A stretch of 64,000 nucleotides of DNA from assembly GCA_039820545.1 (NCBI GenBank), contig JBCBPW010000021.1, positions 1-64,000 on the forward strand. Direction: 5' to 3'. The DNA comes from JALEFZ01 sp039820545. Its GTDB lineage: Bacteria > Bacteroidota > Bacteroidia > J057. The translations under genes and the position numbers were made by a program. The notes below the pieces were generated by a model that did not search any database, was not told the origin of the DNA, and worked only from the letters and a program-made list of their open reading frames with translations. Each line of letters starts with the position of its first letter. Within the stretch, counting starts at the first letter, position 1. Positions 10,460 to 18,231 of this stretch are shown here, piece after piece.

Positions 10460-10559
10460 GGCAATTATAGTTGGCTAGGTGGATATAAAAATCTATCCCA
10501 ATATAAACGGGCCCAAGTATATTTCACAGGATCACCGCTACAGCGTATCAATTAAGGAA

Positions 10560-10690
10560 TCCAAAAAAGGCCCCTGGCAATGCCAGAGACCCTTATAATG
10601 GTTAAGAACGCTTTCCAGAATGGCTTTCCCTTTCCATTCTGATGTAAAAGTAGGTGCTCCTTTTCAGATAAATCGAGACAAGACTTAGAC
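10560..10690 (-). ncRNA. Candidate small RNA ending in an intrinsic terminator
   Basis: Read on the minus strand, an AGAATGG/CCATTCT hairpin (10617-10623 with 10634-10640, 10-base loop) is followed by a strong stem-loop and a U-run. No protein gene on the minus strand ends just upstream of this terminator, because the flanking gene at 10767 is on the plus strand. A short independent transcript would explain it. The 5' end given is a guess, and no family was recognised. Confidence 0.25.
10563..10592 (-). terminator. Intrinsic terminator, minus strand
   Basis: On the minus strand a GGTCTCTGGCA / TGCCAGGGGCC stem (10569-10592, one mismatch pair region) is followed by six U (10563-10568). It would terminate a leftward transcript starting inside this intergenic region. 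Confidence 0.5.
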
Positions 10691-10766
10691 TATTGTCCTT
10701 TTATTATAATGGACTAAAACCTCATTATTCTTTAAATTGAAATGATTTTGAGTATAAATTGTCCCA

Positions 10767-12182
10767 ATGAAGAACTGGAAAGTCTGGCAGTACCTCTCCC
10801 TTTTATCAGCAGAAGAGAAAAAACAAATCCCCGAATGGATGCGTCTGATTCTGGGTATCCAGCAGCAGCATAGTCAGAAGCTTTGCCTCTTTTTGCTCCA
10901 ACAACCTGAAGCTCCCACACAAGAGACTGCATGGAAATATCTTTATCCCGACCAGCCTTTTCGCCCTGTCCGCCTACGTCACCTCTCCGAAAAGGTCACC
11001 CAACTCCTTACCCAATACCTTCAATGGCGGCAATTTCAGCGCCGTACGAGTCTACAGGATGAATGCCTACTGGCTGAACTGCATCATCGCCATGCAAGTG
11101 AACTCTTCAAACTGGCACAGCGCAAGCAGGCGCGTCAGATACCTGACCCTACAGCTTGGGACCATGAGGTGTCTCGCGCCCAGTACCAAAAAGCCTGGAT
11201 CATCGAGAGTCATTATGAAAATCATCAACCTCAAGCCTCGAATCTATCACACCTAGTCGAGTTATACGCGCATGACCAGCTCTGGGAATACGTCTGGTTG
11301 CAAATCGCTCTCGCCAATGCTGCGCGCAAACGCCAGAAGGTTTCTTCAAAGGCATTAGATCACATAGACCCTGCAGATTGGGAGAGACAAGCGCGTGCTA
11401 TGCAATCTTCCCTGATGGACCTACATCTGGACATTCTCTCCGTGCTGAGGGGAACTCATGTATTAGATGATGCCTTGATCGAAGGGTTTTGGATGCAGCA
11501 AGATGCCATGTCGCCAGCAACTGCGGCCCAGCTCACCAAAGTCTTGGTAAATCTTCTCCGCCAAAATTATGGACAGACCCGCGATCCGCTGATAGGACGT
11601 CAGTGGGCGAACTTCATGCAGCGGGGGATTGAGAGCCAGCATCTACTAGAAGAAGGCCAGCTATCTCCTGTACTCCTCAAAAATTTGGTGACCATTCTAT
11701 TGATCCTAGACGATGCGGAAACAGCACGCGCAGTCGTCACCAACTATCTATCCCTTGTACCTGCTGAGGAGCAAGAGGATGTAGGAATATTTAACCACGC
11801 CAATATCGATTTCCATACAGGTGCATATGGGGAGGTCATTCGATCTTTGAGGGAGCGCAGATATGGGTTCAGTGACATATTCTACACGCTGAATGCCAGG
11901 ATGTTGTTTTTGCAAGCCCATTATGAGCAAGGCGAGGGGAATCGAGAGGAATCTTACGACTGGTTTTTAGGAGAGATCCACAACTTTCGTCGCTTTGTTC
12001 GTGCGCAAAAAAGCATCGCAGCACCACATAAAGAGCGGTATAAGCGGTTTCTCAGTGGCCTACGATCACTCCTGCGTACAGAGAACCACACCCAGCTCCA
12101 GGAGTTACACGATCAGCTTTTAGAGCAAAGACAAGTCAGTGGCCTCAGCTGGCTCTTACAGAAAATCAAGGAAAAACAGTAG
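10767..12182 (+). CDS. Hypothetical helical protein, 471 residues
   Basis: No family was recognised. The protein has no signal peptide or membrane segment, so it is probably cytoplasmic. It is rich in Q, L, R and E, with helical heptad-like stretches throughout. It contains repeated helix-pair patterns (for example around residues 330-400, DAETARAVV and FNHANIDFHTGAYGEVIRSL) that resemble degenerate TPR units. It stands alone on the plus strand, divergent from the CARF-sigma54 regulator, and ends in a hairpin shared with the converging next gene. The ATG at 10767 opens the frame with MKNWKVWQYLSLL. It could be a partner of the regulator, but only position suggests this. Confidence 0.6.
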   Translation: MKNWKVWQYLSLLSAEEKKQIPEWMRLILGIQQQHSQKLCLFLLQQPEAPTQETAWKYLYPDQPFRPVRLRHLSEKVTQLLTQYLQWRQFQRRTSLQDECLLAELHHRHASELFKLAQRKQARQIPDPTAWDHEVSRAQYQKAWIIESHYENHQPQASNLSHLVELYAHDQLWEYVWLQIALANAARKRQKVSSKALDHIDPADWERQARAMQSSLMDLHLDILSVLRGTHVLDDALIEGFWMQQDAMSPATAAQLTKVLVNLLRQNYGQTRDPLIGRQWANFMQRGIESQHLLEEGQLSPVLLKNLVTILLILDDAETARAVVTNYLSLVPAEEQEDVGIFNHANIDFHTGAYGEVIRSLRERRYGFSDIFYTLNARMLFLQAHYEQGEGNREESYDWFLGEIHNFRRFVRAQKSIAAPHKERYKRFLSGLRSLLRTENHTQLQELHDQLLEQRQVSGLSWLLQKIKEKQ

Positions 12183-12203
12183 GTACAGGGCTCGCCCTGT
12201 ACC
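12182..12203. terminator. Hairpin between converging genes
   Basis: GGTACAGGG (12182-12190) and CCCTGTACC (12195-12203) form a perfect 9-base stem with loop CTCG, starting at the stop codon of the plus-strand gene and lying before the stop of the minus-strand gene. No T-run follows, so it may be a palindromic repeat or an RNA-stabilising end rather than a classical terminator. Confidence 0.45.
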
Positions 12204-12212
12204 CACCCATGA

Positions 12213-12863
12213 TCATCTAATTCCCATCCGCTCTACCAGCACACCCTGCCCGTGGGTGATGTGAAGGAGATATACTCCTGGGGTAAGATTCAGGTCGAGG
12301 CGAGAACCCGAAGTTGCAAGAATCGTTTCTCCTTGAAGAGAAAGGACCTTTACCTTGTAGATAGGAGATTCCGAATAGGTGATCAGTTGTTGGTTGGAGA
12401 TTTCCCAATGAATGACATTTCGTGTCTGGAAGCGAGGACGCACCAGCAAGTCAGGCAATCGCTTGCTAAAGTCATCTATCGTAATCACGATGTGTGTGAG
12501 GCTTACCAGATAACCACTGCCTGAGGCCAGTCCTCCATCCGTGCGGAACAACTCTACGTGGATCGTGCGTTCATCGGCAGATAGGGAGAATGTTCCTTCC
12601 CAGGTTCCATCAGGCCCAAACCAGGAGGTCTGAGTTGAAACCAAACGAGAGGAGGAGTCGGTAGAAAAAGTTCCATCTTCACAGAAGATATCAAAGGTAA
12701 GGGTATGCACCTCTGACAGGGTAGTCTCAAGATCAATGGAGAGATCAAAGGTGTTTGCCGTAGTCGTCGGGATCTGACTGATGGCATAAGTCGGTGTCTG
12801 AGCCAAAGCCCAAAAAGGGAACAGTCCTAGGAAAGCGCTGGTAACCAGCTTCAAAGCGTTCAT
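12213..12863 (-). CDS. Small secreted protein with T9SS-type C-terminal domain
   Basis: The 216-residue protein starts with a signal peptide (1-22, ending FWALAQ). It is followed by a beta-rich body (about 25-140) of alternating T/S/D strands and ends in a roughly 65-residue domain with the pattern of T9SS type A sorting domains: KVKVLSLQGE, LNLTPGVYLLHI and a final basic RMGIR. It would be exported and attached to, or released from, the cell surface. No catalytic motif is visible. It sits between the unknown 471-residue gene and the end of the CRISPR operon, and nothing suggests a CRISPR role. Confidence 0.65.
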   Translation of the reverse strand: MNALKLVTSAFLGLFPFWALAQTPTYAISQIPTTTANTFDLSIDLETTLSEVHTLTFDIFCEDGTFSTDSSSRLVSTQTSWFGPDGTWEGTFSLSADERTIHVELFRTDGGLASGSGYLVSLTHIVITIDDFSKRLPDLLVRPRFQTRNVIHWEISNQQLITYSESPIYKVKVLSLQGETILATSGSRLDLNLTPGVYLLHITHGQGVLVERMGIR

Positions 12864-12977
12864 AAAAACAGAATTAGGGTTAAGATCCAGCGTTCGTCGC
12901 CAGATTCCCTGTTCTGTTCCAAAGGACGTACCCTTGCCAAAAAGCCTCTCAGGTCATGTATAGGCGTGCCAACCCAT

Positions 12978-13015
12978 CAAAAAATGAAAAATACCCATCA
13001 ATTTTTGATGGGTAT
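12978..13015 (-). terminator. Terminator of the type III CRISPR-Cas operon
   Basis: ATACCCATCAA (12991-13001) and TTGATGGGTAT (13005-13015) form a perfect 11-base stem with a 3-base loop. On the minus strand it is followed by a U-rich tract. It lies 29 bases after the stop of cas6, the last gene of the leftward operon. Part of the stem arm (ACCCATCAA) recurs just downstream at 12972-12980. Confidence 0.75.
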
Positions 13016-13043
13016 CATAGGGCCAGCGTTATGCTGTAGTTAA

Positions 13044-13919
13044 TTAGTCACGAATCAGTACCTTGAATTTTCCCATGCCCCACGTCGTGCCCTTGCCCAG
13101 ATGCAGGTGTGCACCTAGATATAGCAAAGGAAATAATTCGCGGGGGATGTCTGCATAATCTACATGTCCCACCCAGCCTTTCATATGGCTTTTGCGCTCG
13201 GTACGTCGAGAGAAGCGCGACTGAGTGATAGGGCGAATAGCTGATCCCGTCAACTTGACATTGGCAGCCCTATCTCTTACTTCCTCAAAGCGATCTTGGA
13301 AGGGAGCCCCTGCATGAAAATGCGCCAGAAGATGACAGCGTTCTGCCAGTCGATGCACCAGCACAGAGAAGGGGAGGGGATGGCCTTGGGTATGAGTGGA
13401 TTTGAACTTCAGTTGAATGGGAGATTCGAAGAGGATACGTGCGCCGAAGGTATCTGCTTGAGGGACTTCCATGGGATCGGAGGGTTCGGGCAAGACGGAG
13501 ATGAGAGAGAGGGGGAGTTTCTCTTTTCCCATACCCATACCTCCCATATTTTGGATCAACAAGATCAAATTTGGTAAGGCCTCGACTGCTTTTCCAACCA
13601 GCGTCAGCCTTACCTGGAAGCGTTCTCCCTTTTCAAATCTTTTGCGATGGCTAGGTACAAATACGACATAGGGATTGGGCGCTTGTGCGTAGCGACGAGC
13701 CATGGGATGATCAGCAGGGACCTTACATTCAAAAATCTGATCATACAGATCGGGTGCGCAGTCTCGTAGCAGATGCCCAAACATCCCACGCCATGCCGAT
13801 CCCTTGAGAGAGGGAAGTACTCCGCTTCGGCCTACTTCGTAGATGAGTTTGACTTCCTGCCAGTGGAGGGACTGGAGAGAGAGTAGGGGGGAGGATGTGG
13901 AGGATAGCATGGGGCTCAT
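13044..13919 (-). CDS. cas6: CRISPR precrRNA endoribonuclease Cas6
   Basis: Cas6 cuts the CRISPR precursor transcript within repeats to give crRNA for the Csm complex. The 291-residue protein has the two-RAMP layout: an N-terminal half with LPSLKGSAWRGMFGHLLR (about 36-53), and a C-terminal half with GWVGHVDYADIP followed by a glycine-rich loop, HLHLGKGTTWGMGKF, near the end, typical of the Cas6 C-terminal family. A phenylalanine- and arginine-rich stretch (ITQSRFSRRTERKS) precedes it and may contact RNA. It is the last gene of the cas10-to-cas6 operon, 79 bases after csm5, and is followed by a strong terminator. Catalytic residues vary in Cas6 and cannot be assigned by eye. Confidence 0.85.
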   Translation of the reverse strand: MSPMLSSTSSPLLSLQSLHWQEVKLIYEVGRSGVLPSLKGSAWRGMFGHLLRDCAPDLYDQIFECKVPADHPMARRYAQAPNPYVVFVPSHRKRFEKGERFQVRLTLVGKAVEALPNLILLIQNMGGMGMGKEKLPLSLISVLPEPSDPMEVPQADTFGARILFESPIQLKFKSTHTQGHPLPFSVLVHRLAERCHLLAHFHAGAPFQDRFEEVRDRAANVKLTGSAIRPITQSRFSRRTERKSHMKGWVGHVDYADIPRELFPLLYLGAHLHLGKGTTWGMGKFKVLIRD

Positions 13920-13998
13920 TATTTGAAAGTTTCATATAAGCGGAGATAGAGGTTCCATCACAGGCGTTTTTGGGTTATGGTATGGAATAATTTTGGGA

Positions 13999-15825
13999 TT
14001 AGGACTTGTGTTTCTTTAAACCTCTACAAATGAAACTCTGAACCTTTTGGGCTTTTTTATCCGCGGCATTTACCTGAAGCTGATAAATCTTCCCTTCTTC
14101 TAAATCTGCAAAGTAGTTAGTACTCCCTTCCTGAGTGATTCCTTCGGTGAGATACAATTGGAAGATTTTCTGTCTTCCTGGCCCTTTTCTTATAAAAATG
14201 CCATCGATGATATCTCCTCGCTTAGGAAACTTCTTCTGAAATTCTGCCTTAATCGCTTTCTCCACAGCTAGGGATTTATCATTAGCTACAGACTCAGACA
14301 TTTTGGGCATTTGATCCCAATCCTCTACTCTCCCTATTTCCATCCAGCCAAGAGGGGCCACCGATCGCTCATAGCTTACCAATATTCTACTTTTAGGAAA
14401 CTTCTCCAGATTGGCGGTATACGTTCCCTTGGAGCCAGGGCGATTGCCAATCCCCAGAATCTCCATCATCTCCCTGATTACGGGCTTAAATCCAGATTCC
14501 TCTAAGAAATACATCAGCATAGTTTTATTGGGAAATCCTCCCCCATAACCCACGCGCATTAACCTTCTCCCTTTTCCTTTAGGATATCGGAAAATAGGAT
14601 CAAATGCCTCTCTGAAGGTCTCCGTCTGGTAAGGAATGCGCTCTCTGTCTAGTTGCTCTTTCAGAAATTGTCTCTCCAGCCATTTCTCTTCAAAGGCCGC
14701 TTGCTGCTGGGCAAAAAGAGCCAAACTGTTCAAGATATGATCCTCAGCCTCTTTTTTTGCCTCTGACAGTTTGTGCTGACTGAGCTTCCCAACTTCGATC
14801 TGATAGATCTGAAAAATTTTTTGCTCGAAATCGATCCACTCTTTTCGATCTTTAGGGCTCTTCAGAATCTGGGAGATGGCATAAATTTCCTCCACAGCGA
14901 CCTCTACTTTAAATTCAAATCTCACCCCACGCCTGATCGCTTCAATATATGGGGATTGAGGTTGCTTAGTAGCTTTAAATGCACGATTGTTGGGATCGCG
15001 CGATACTTGATTGACTAGATATAGATCAGTCTTTACCACCTCGATGGGATCATTCTGCTCAGGTAGGATACGAGCATCCGAAACACGAAGAAACTTGAAT
15101 ACATCCTGCTGGACATCATTGTATTTCGTAATAGTCCTTTTCTCTCCTTGTTGATTTTTTATTTGAGTCCGAATACCTCCATAAGCCATCGACGGCTCCA
15201 AAGTAGAGCCTACCCGCATGGCCAACTGCCTGGGATTTCTTTGCTTACGGATATCCTTGGCGATGCTATCAATCAAGTGACGCTGATAATCCGCGCCATA
15301 TCCTTTCATTGCTTGATATAGTAGGGCAGTTCTGATAGCACCTTTTAGACTAGTACCAGGTATATAAAGCTCATGTTTGGCATTCACTAACTGCCCTCGG
15401 ACCTTCAACTTTCGCCTCGAATTTATCTGGTATTTCCGGATGGTTTTATCTTGAGAGGATTGCTCCAAAAAAGACTCAAATTCTCTCTTAAGGCGATGTT
15501 GCTCACAAAACTTGAGAAGATTTGTTTCCTGCTGAAGCTGCGTAAGCTGTTGATTGTAGTCTCTTTTTCCCAATTTTTCTTGGTGATAGCGCCTATTCTC
15601 ATGAAGGTCATTCAATTCCTCTGTCCTTGCTATAACCCACTCCCCAAATTGTTCAGCCAAAGGTAAGGATGATTTTTTCTGCTCATCCATAGCTTCTAGA
15701 AACTGGAGAAATCTATCTAGACTTACCCGATAGTAATTCTGACCCAATATGACATAATCCATGGAGTTAAGTTCTTCTCCTGTTCCGATATGTACTGGGC
15801 TATATGTTTGTAATCTCAATTTCAT
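13999..15825 (-). CDS. csm5: Type III-A effector subunit Csm5, unusually long
   Basis: Csm5 is the RAMP subunit at the 3' crRNA end of the Csm complex. Seen here: the N-terminal motif YSPVHIGTGEEL (8-19), the RAMP glycine-rich segment YIPGTSLKGAIRTALLY (154-170), and a second glycine-rich loop near 440 (RVGYGGGFPNKT). At 608 residues it is much longer than the 350-400 usual for Csm5. A charged, probably coiled-coil insertion (about 48-140) lies between the first motif and the glycine loop, and another charged helical stretch lies at about 330-400. Its ATG overlaps the TGA of the csm4 3' ORF (ATGA, 15822-15825), which implies translational coupling. Confidence 0.88.
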   Translation of the reverse strand: MKLRLQTYSPVHIGTGEELNSMDYVILGQNYYRVSLDRFLQFLEAMDEQKKSSLPLAEQFGEWVIARTEELNDLHENRRYHQEKLGKRDYNQQLTQLQQETNLLKFCEQHRLKREFESFLEQSSQDKTIRKYQINSRRKLKVRGQLVNAKHELYIPGTSLKGAIRTALLYQAMKGYGADYQRHLIDSIAKDIRKQRNPRQLAMRVGSTLEPSMAYGGIRTQIKNQQGEKRTITKYNDVQQDVFKFLRVSDARILPEQNDPIEVVKTDLYLVNQVSRDPNNRAFKATKQPQSPYIEAIRRGVRFEFKVEVAVEEIYAISQILKSPKDRKEWIDFEQKIFQIYQIEVGKLSQHKLSEAKKEAEDHILNSLALFAQQQAAFEEKWLERQFLKEQLDRERIPYQTETFREAFDPIFRYPKGKGRRLMRVGYGGGFPNKTMLMYFLEESGFKPVIREMMEILGIGNRPGSKGTYTANLEKFPKSRILVSYERSVAPLGWMEIGRVEDWDQMPKMSESVANDKSLAVEKAIKAEFQKKFPKRGDIIDGIFIRKGPGRQKIFQLYLTEGITQEGSTNYFADLEEGKIYQLQVNAADKKAQKVQSFICRGLKKHKS

Positions 15826-16214
15826 GCTGTAGGAATATAAATTGGCAAGGTATAAGCCATGCCAGATTGATAGACGGGAAAGGGAATAACGCCTGTTTGC
15901 TGGGAAATTACCTTCTGGATTTGTCCTTTCAAGGGATAGGGAAAGACAGATCCCTCCTCAAACATCAATAAGGGCTTTTTGGCGATTCCACGGTGGTAGG
16001 CGATCATACCTACTTTTCCCTGTCTGACCGTCAATTGATAATTTAGAAGATGGGAAACACTCTGATCCAGGGACTGGGTTTCCAGCTTTTGTGGGTGGCA
16101 AAGGGATAATAATACGTGGCCGTTGGCATTGGGATGGCCTTGCAAATAGGTTTCTGGGATGGCCTGACTTTCAAAATCAAAAAATCCTTTGCCAATGCTT
16201 CTGTCTCCCCCCAT
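15822..16214 (-). CDS. csm4: Csm4 C-terminal part (frame-shifted from csm4 5' ORF)
   Basis: This 130-residue ORF begins with GGDRSIGKGFFDFE, the conserved glycine-rich motif of Csm4 that normally lies in the second half of the protein. It continues to the usual Csm4 C-terminus. Read further upstream in the same frame, the DNA gives TLLSDIGMGGDRS, so homology begins before the first ATG at 16214. The matching N-terminal half is in the overlapping ORF 16177-16815 in another frame. Csm4 caps the 5' crRNA end and contacts Cas10. The ORF ends in an ATGA overlap with csm5. Joined with the upstream part it would give about 330 residues, normal for Csm4. Confidence 0.8.
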   Translation of the reverse strand: MGGDRSIGKGFFDFESQAIPETYLQGHPNANGHVLLSLCHPQKLETQSLDQSVSHLLNYQLTVRQGKVGMIAYHRGIAKKPLLMFEEGSVFPYPLKGQIQKVISQQTGVIPFPVYQSGMAYTLPIYIPTA

Positions 16215-16815
16215 TCCAATATCTGAAAGTAGGGTAAAGCAGGTCTTTTATTTCATACAGAGGATCAATACGTACTGCCTGAAATAAAAGACCTGCTTTA
16301 CCTTTAGGCTTGAAGGTGCCTCCACCCAATTGGCGGTCAATGGTATTATGGGTTACATGGACCTTCCCCATTTGAGGAATGGAATGCTGATCCTGTATCT
16401 GCAATAGCTCGCTCTTGAGCTGCTGCCCAGAAATTTCTCCTCTCAGCAACCTGAGGAAAAAATCCTGAGGCAAGAGGCTCACTTTCTTTAGTTTTTTCCG
16501 ATCCTTGATATTGAAGGCTTTGTCTTCTTTAGATAAATTCTCCGTAGCATTTTCCAGTTGAAAAGGAGGAAGAATAGGCCTGGGAAAGAAGCATATTTTC
16601 TCTCCATCCCTTTGCTCAAAAGGAAAGGCCGAAGAAATGATGAACTCTGGTTTATTTTGCAGACAACTATCAAGATATTTCTCCAAACGCTCCTTCCCAT
16701 ATACCATCCGAATACCCCAACAAAATAAGCCCCATAGTGTATCAGAACGATAAGCAGCCCGAAACGTACTCCGTGGATGCATAAAGACGATCTGATGTTG
16801 TGATTGATTAAGCAT
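16177..16815 (-). CDS. csm4: Csm4 N-terminal part, interrupted by a single-base frameshift
   Basis: The ORF opens like Csm4: early strand IVFMHP, then RSDTLWGLFCWGIRMVYG (about 23-40). It then runs in register with the family until DLLYPTFRY near 16240, after which the frame departs into a basic tail and stops. The conserved GGDRS motif is in the neighbouring frame. One extra base in the TTT tract at about 16236-16238 (minus strand CTTTAC) would restore a continuous frame reading DLL-TLLSDIGMGGDRS. The start is 2 bases after the csm3 stop. This may be a real mutation, a sequencing or assembly error, or a programmed shift; the sequence alone cannot decide. Confidence 0.8.
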   Translation of the reverse strand: MLNQSQHQIVFMHPRSTFRAAYRSDTLWGLFCWGIRMVYGKERLEKYLDSCLQNKPEFIISSAFPFEQRDGEKICFFPRPILPPFQLENATENLSKEDKAFNIKDRKKLKKVSLLPQDFFLRLLRGEISGQQLKSELLQIQDQHSIPQMGKVHVTHNTIDRQLGGGTFKPKGKAGLLFQAVRIDPLYEIKDLLYPTFRYWNGGRQKHWQRIF

Positions 16816-16817
16816 GA

Positions 16818-17687
16818 TTATTCGGTATACTGATAGTTGATAAATAGCTCGTTATCAAGGGTCTTGAGCTGGTCTTCTTCTAGAGGGGTACGAGAGATCA
16901 TCCTTTGCTCGGTAGGGGCTTTATATTCCTCCATTTTCACCACAACAGGAGCAGCTAGTTTAAACTGTACCTGACCATATCCACGACTGCCAGATTTTCC
17001 TAATGCATGATCCTCTACCAGACGGAGCCCCATTAGGAAGTTCTTGAGATCACGGTTAACTCGCTCTATGTAGGTACTATTTTCCCCCTCTTTGCGGTCG
17101 TATACACTGTAAACAGCCTGAAAGTCAAACTGACTACCTGCCACAACCCGCTCCAGGAATCTGGGATTAGCTGCAGAGGTAAGTCGATTGATGGTATTTT
17201 CTGGCTTGTACTCTGTGAACTGAAGTTCCCCTTCAAGAGATTTCCACATGCCAATAGTATGCTCATCAGGTAAGGCATCACGGACAATAAGAGGAGTAGG
17301 ACCTGGATGATTTTCCAAGACTTTTTTGAGCTCTTTTCCCTTCATATCATCGTCACCTGCACTCTTGCCGAAAAGGCTGACGATTTCTTTTGCAGTGGAC
17401 ACACTTCCTGGTTCTTCTTTGGGATTTAATCCATCATTGATGTGACCAAGTGCGTATTCCAATAGCGCTCGAGTACGTCCCTTGATGGAGCTTCCTGGGA
17501 TATACGGGAGACGGGTGTAAGGATCTCTTAATACAGGAGAATCCACACCTCCAATTTCAAGTCTGTCCTTACTACCCCCTATGTGGAGGCCTGTCAGACA
17601 TTTGATCTTTCCGCGAAATATGATATTTGCTTTTAATTCTGGTGCCATATCTGAGAAATTTTGGGTAATGGGTTTCCCTCCTACCAT
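16818..17687 (-). CDS. csm3: Type III-A backbone RAMP and target RNase Csm3
   Basis: Csm3 forms the helical backbone of the Csm complex and cuts target RNA every six bases. Visible are TGLHIGGSKDRLEIGGVDSPV (32-52 from the first ATG) with Asp49, the equivalent of catalytic Asp33 of Streptococcus thermophilus Csm3, then the RAMP loop LPYIPGSSIKGRTRALLEY and VSLFGKSAGDD. A glycine-rich SGSRGYGQV segment is near the C-terminus. The ATG at 17648 (MAPELKAN) would place the catalytic Asp at residue 36 and fits the family better than the first ATG at 17687; neither has a clear Shine-Dalgarno. RNase activity is predicted to be intact. Confidence 0.92.
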   Translation of the reverse strand: MVGGKPITQNFSDMAPELKANIIFRGKIKCLTGLHIGGSKDRLEIGGVDSPVLRDPYTRLPYIPGSSIKGRTRALLEYALGHINDGLNPKEEPGSVSTAKEIVSLFGKSAGDDDMKGKELKKVLENHPGPTPLIVRDALPDEHTIGMWKSLEGELQFTEYKPENTINRLTSAANPRFLERVVAGSQFDFQAVYSVYDRKEGENSTYIERVNRDLKNFLMGLRLVEDHALGKSGSRGYGQVQFKLAAPVVVKMEEYKAPTEQRMISRTPLEEDQLKTLDNELFINYQYTE

Positions 17688-17772
17688 CTGGTCTGTTGAA
17701 TCGGTTTAAATAGCAGAAGGATTCATATTCGACCTCCTGTAGATCAATGTTAAAAATGGAATAAGGTGACAA

Positions 17773-18210
17773 TTAGCTATCTCCATAATACTTATGGTAA
17801 GCCACAACACTTTCTATGAGATCAAAGAAGTTCTGCAAGCCATCGATCCATTCTTGCTCGTTTTTGTGCCTGCTGGCTTCTTTGACACCTTCTATCGCAA
17901 GACTCACAAACTGATATACCTCTTTTACTTTTCGTTGGCGTCCAGCAGCATAAGCGAGCTTAGGTTTTAGCAAAATCATCCGGCGATTGAGTTTATCGAG
18001 CTTGTCTGCATTCGAAGCGGAGTCTCCATGCCCCTTTCGGACATTTCTAAGTAGTTCCTGAAAATCCAGCTTCATCATATTAATCTCAGCATAAAAATTC
18101 CGGATCTGATTCGTCTTGATTCCAGCACTTTTAAATGTGCGCCCCTGCTCCTCTGCAATCCTCACAATTGCATCAGGCTTGATAGTCGCCATGTTTCGTA
18201 ATTCGTCCAT
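17773..18210 (-). CDS. csm2: Type III-A small subunit Csm2
   Basis: The 145-residue all-helical protein carries the Csm2 signature: an early IKTNQIRNFYAEI segment (about 31-43) and LKPKLAYAAGRQ (about 81-92). Csm2 lines the inner face of the Csm filament along the crRNA-target duplex. It starts 21 bases after the cas10 stop and precedes csm3 by 85 bases (to the first csm3 ATG). A second in-frame ATG six codons in (MATIKPDA) is an alternative start. Confidence 0.9.
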   Translation of the reverse strand: MDELRNMATIKPDAIVRIAEEQGRTFKSAGIKTNQIRNFYAEINMMKLDFQELLRNVRKGHGDSASNADKLDKLNRRMILLKPKLAYAAGRQRKVKEVYQFVSLAIEGVKEASRHKNEQEWIDGLQNFFDLIESVVAYHKYYGDS

Positions 18211-18231
18211 AACTTACAGTCTTCTAGAAGA

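Larger units (their letters stand above)
10460..10766. other. Divergent intergenic region
   Basis: A 307-base gap between the divergent sigma-54 regulator and the 471-residue protein gene. It contains no ORF worth calling. On the minus strand it holds two consecutive hairpins, the second followed by a U-run (see the candidate small RNA). No clear TGGC-N-TTGC sigma-54 promoter and no exact TAnnTTTG element was found. Confidence 0.4.

Noticed and set aside
10070..10555. 161-residue plus-strand ORF
   Set aside because: Antisense to the CARF-like domain of the sigma-54 regulator; no independent support.
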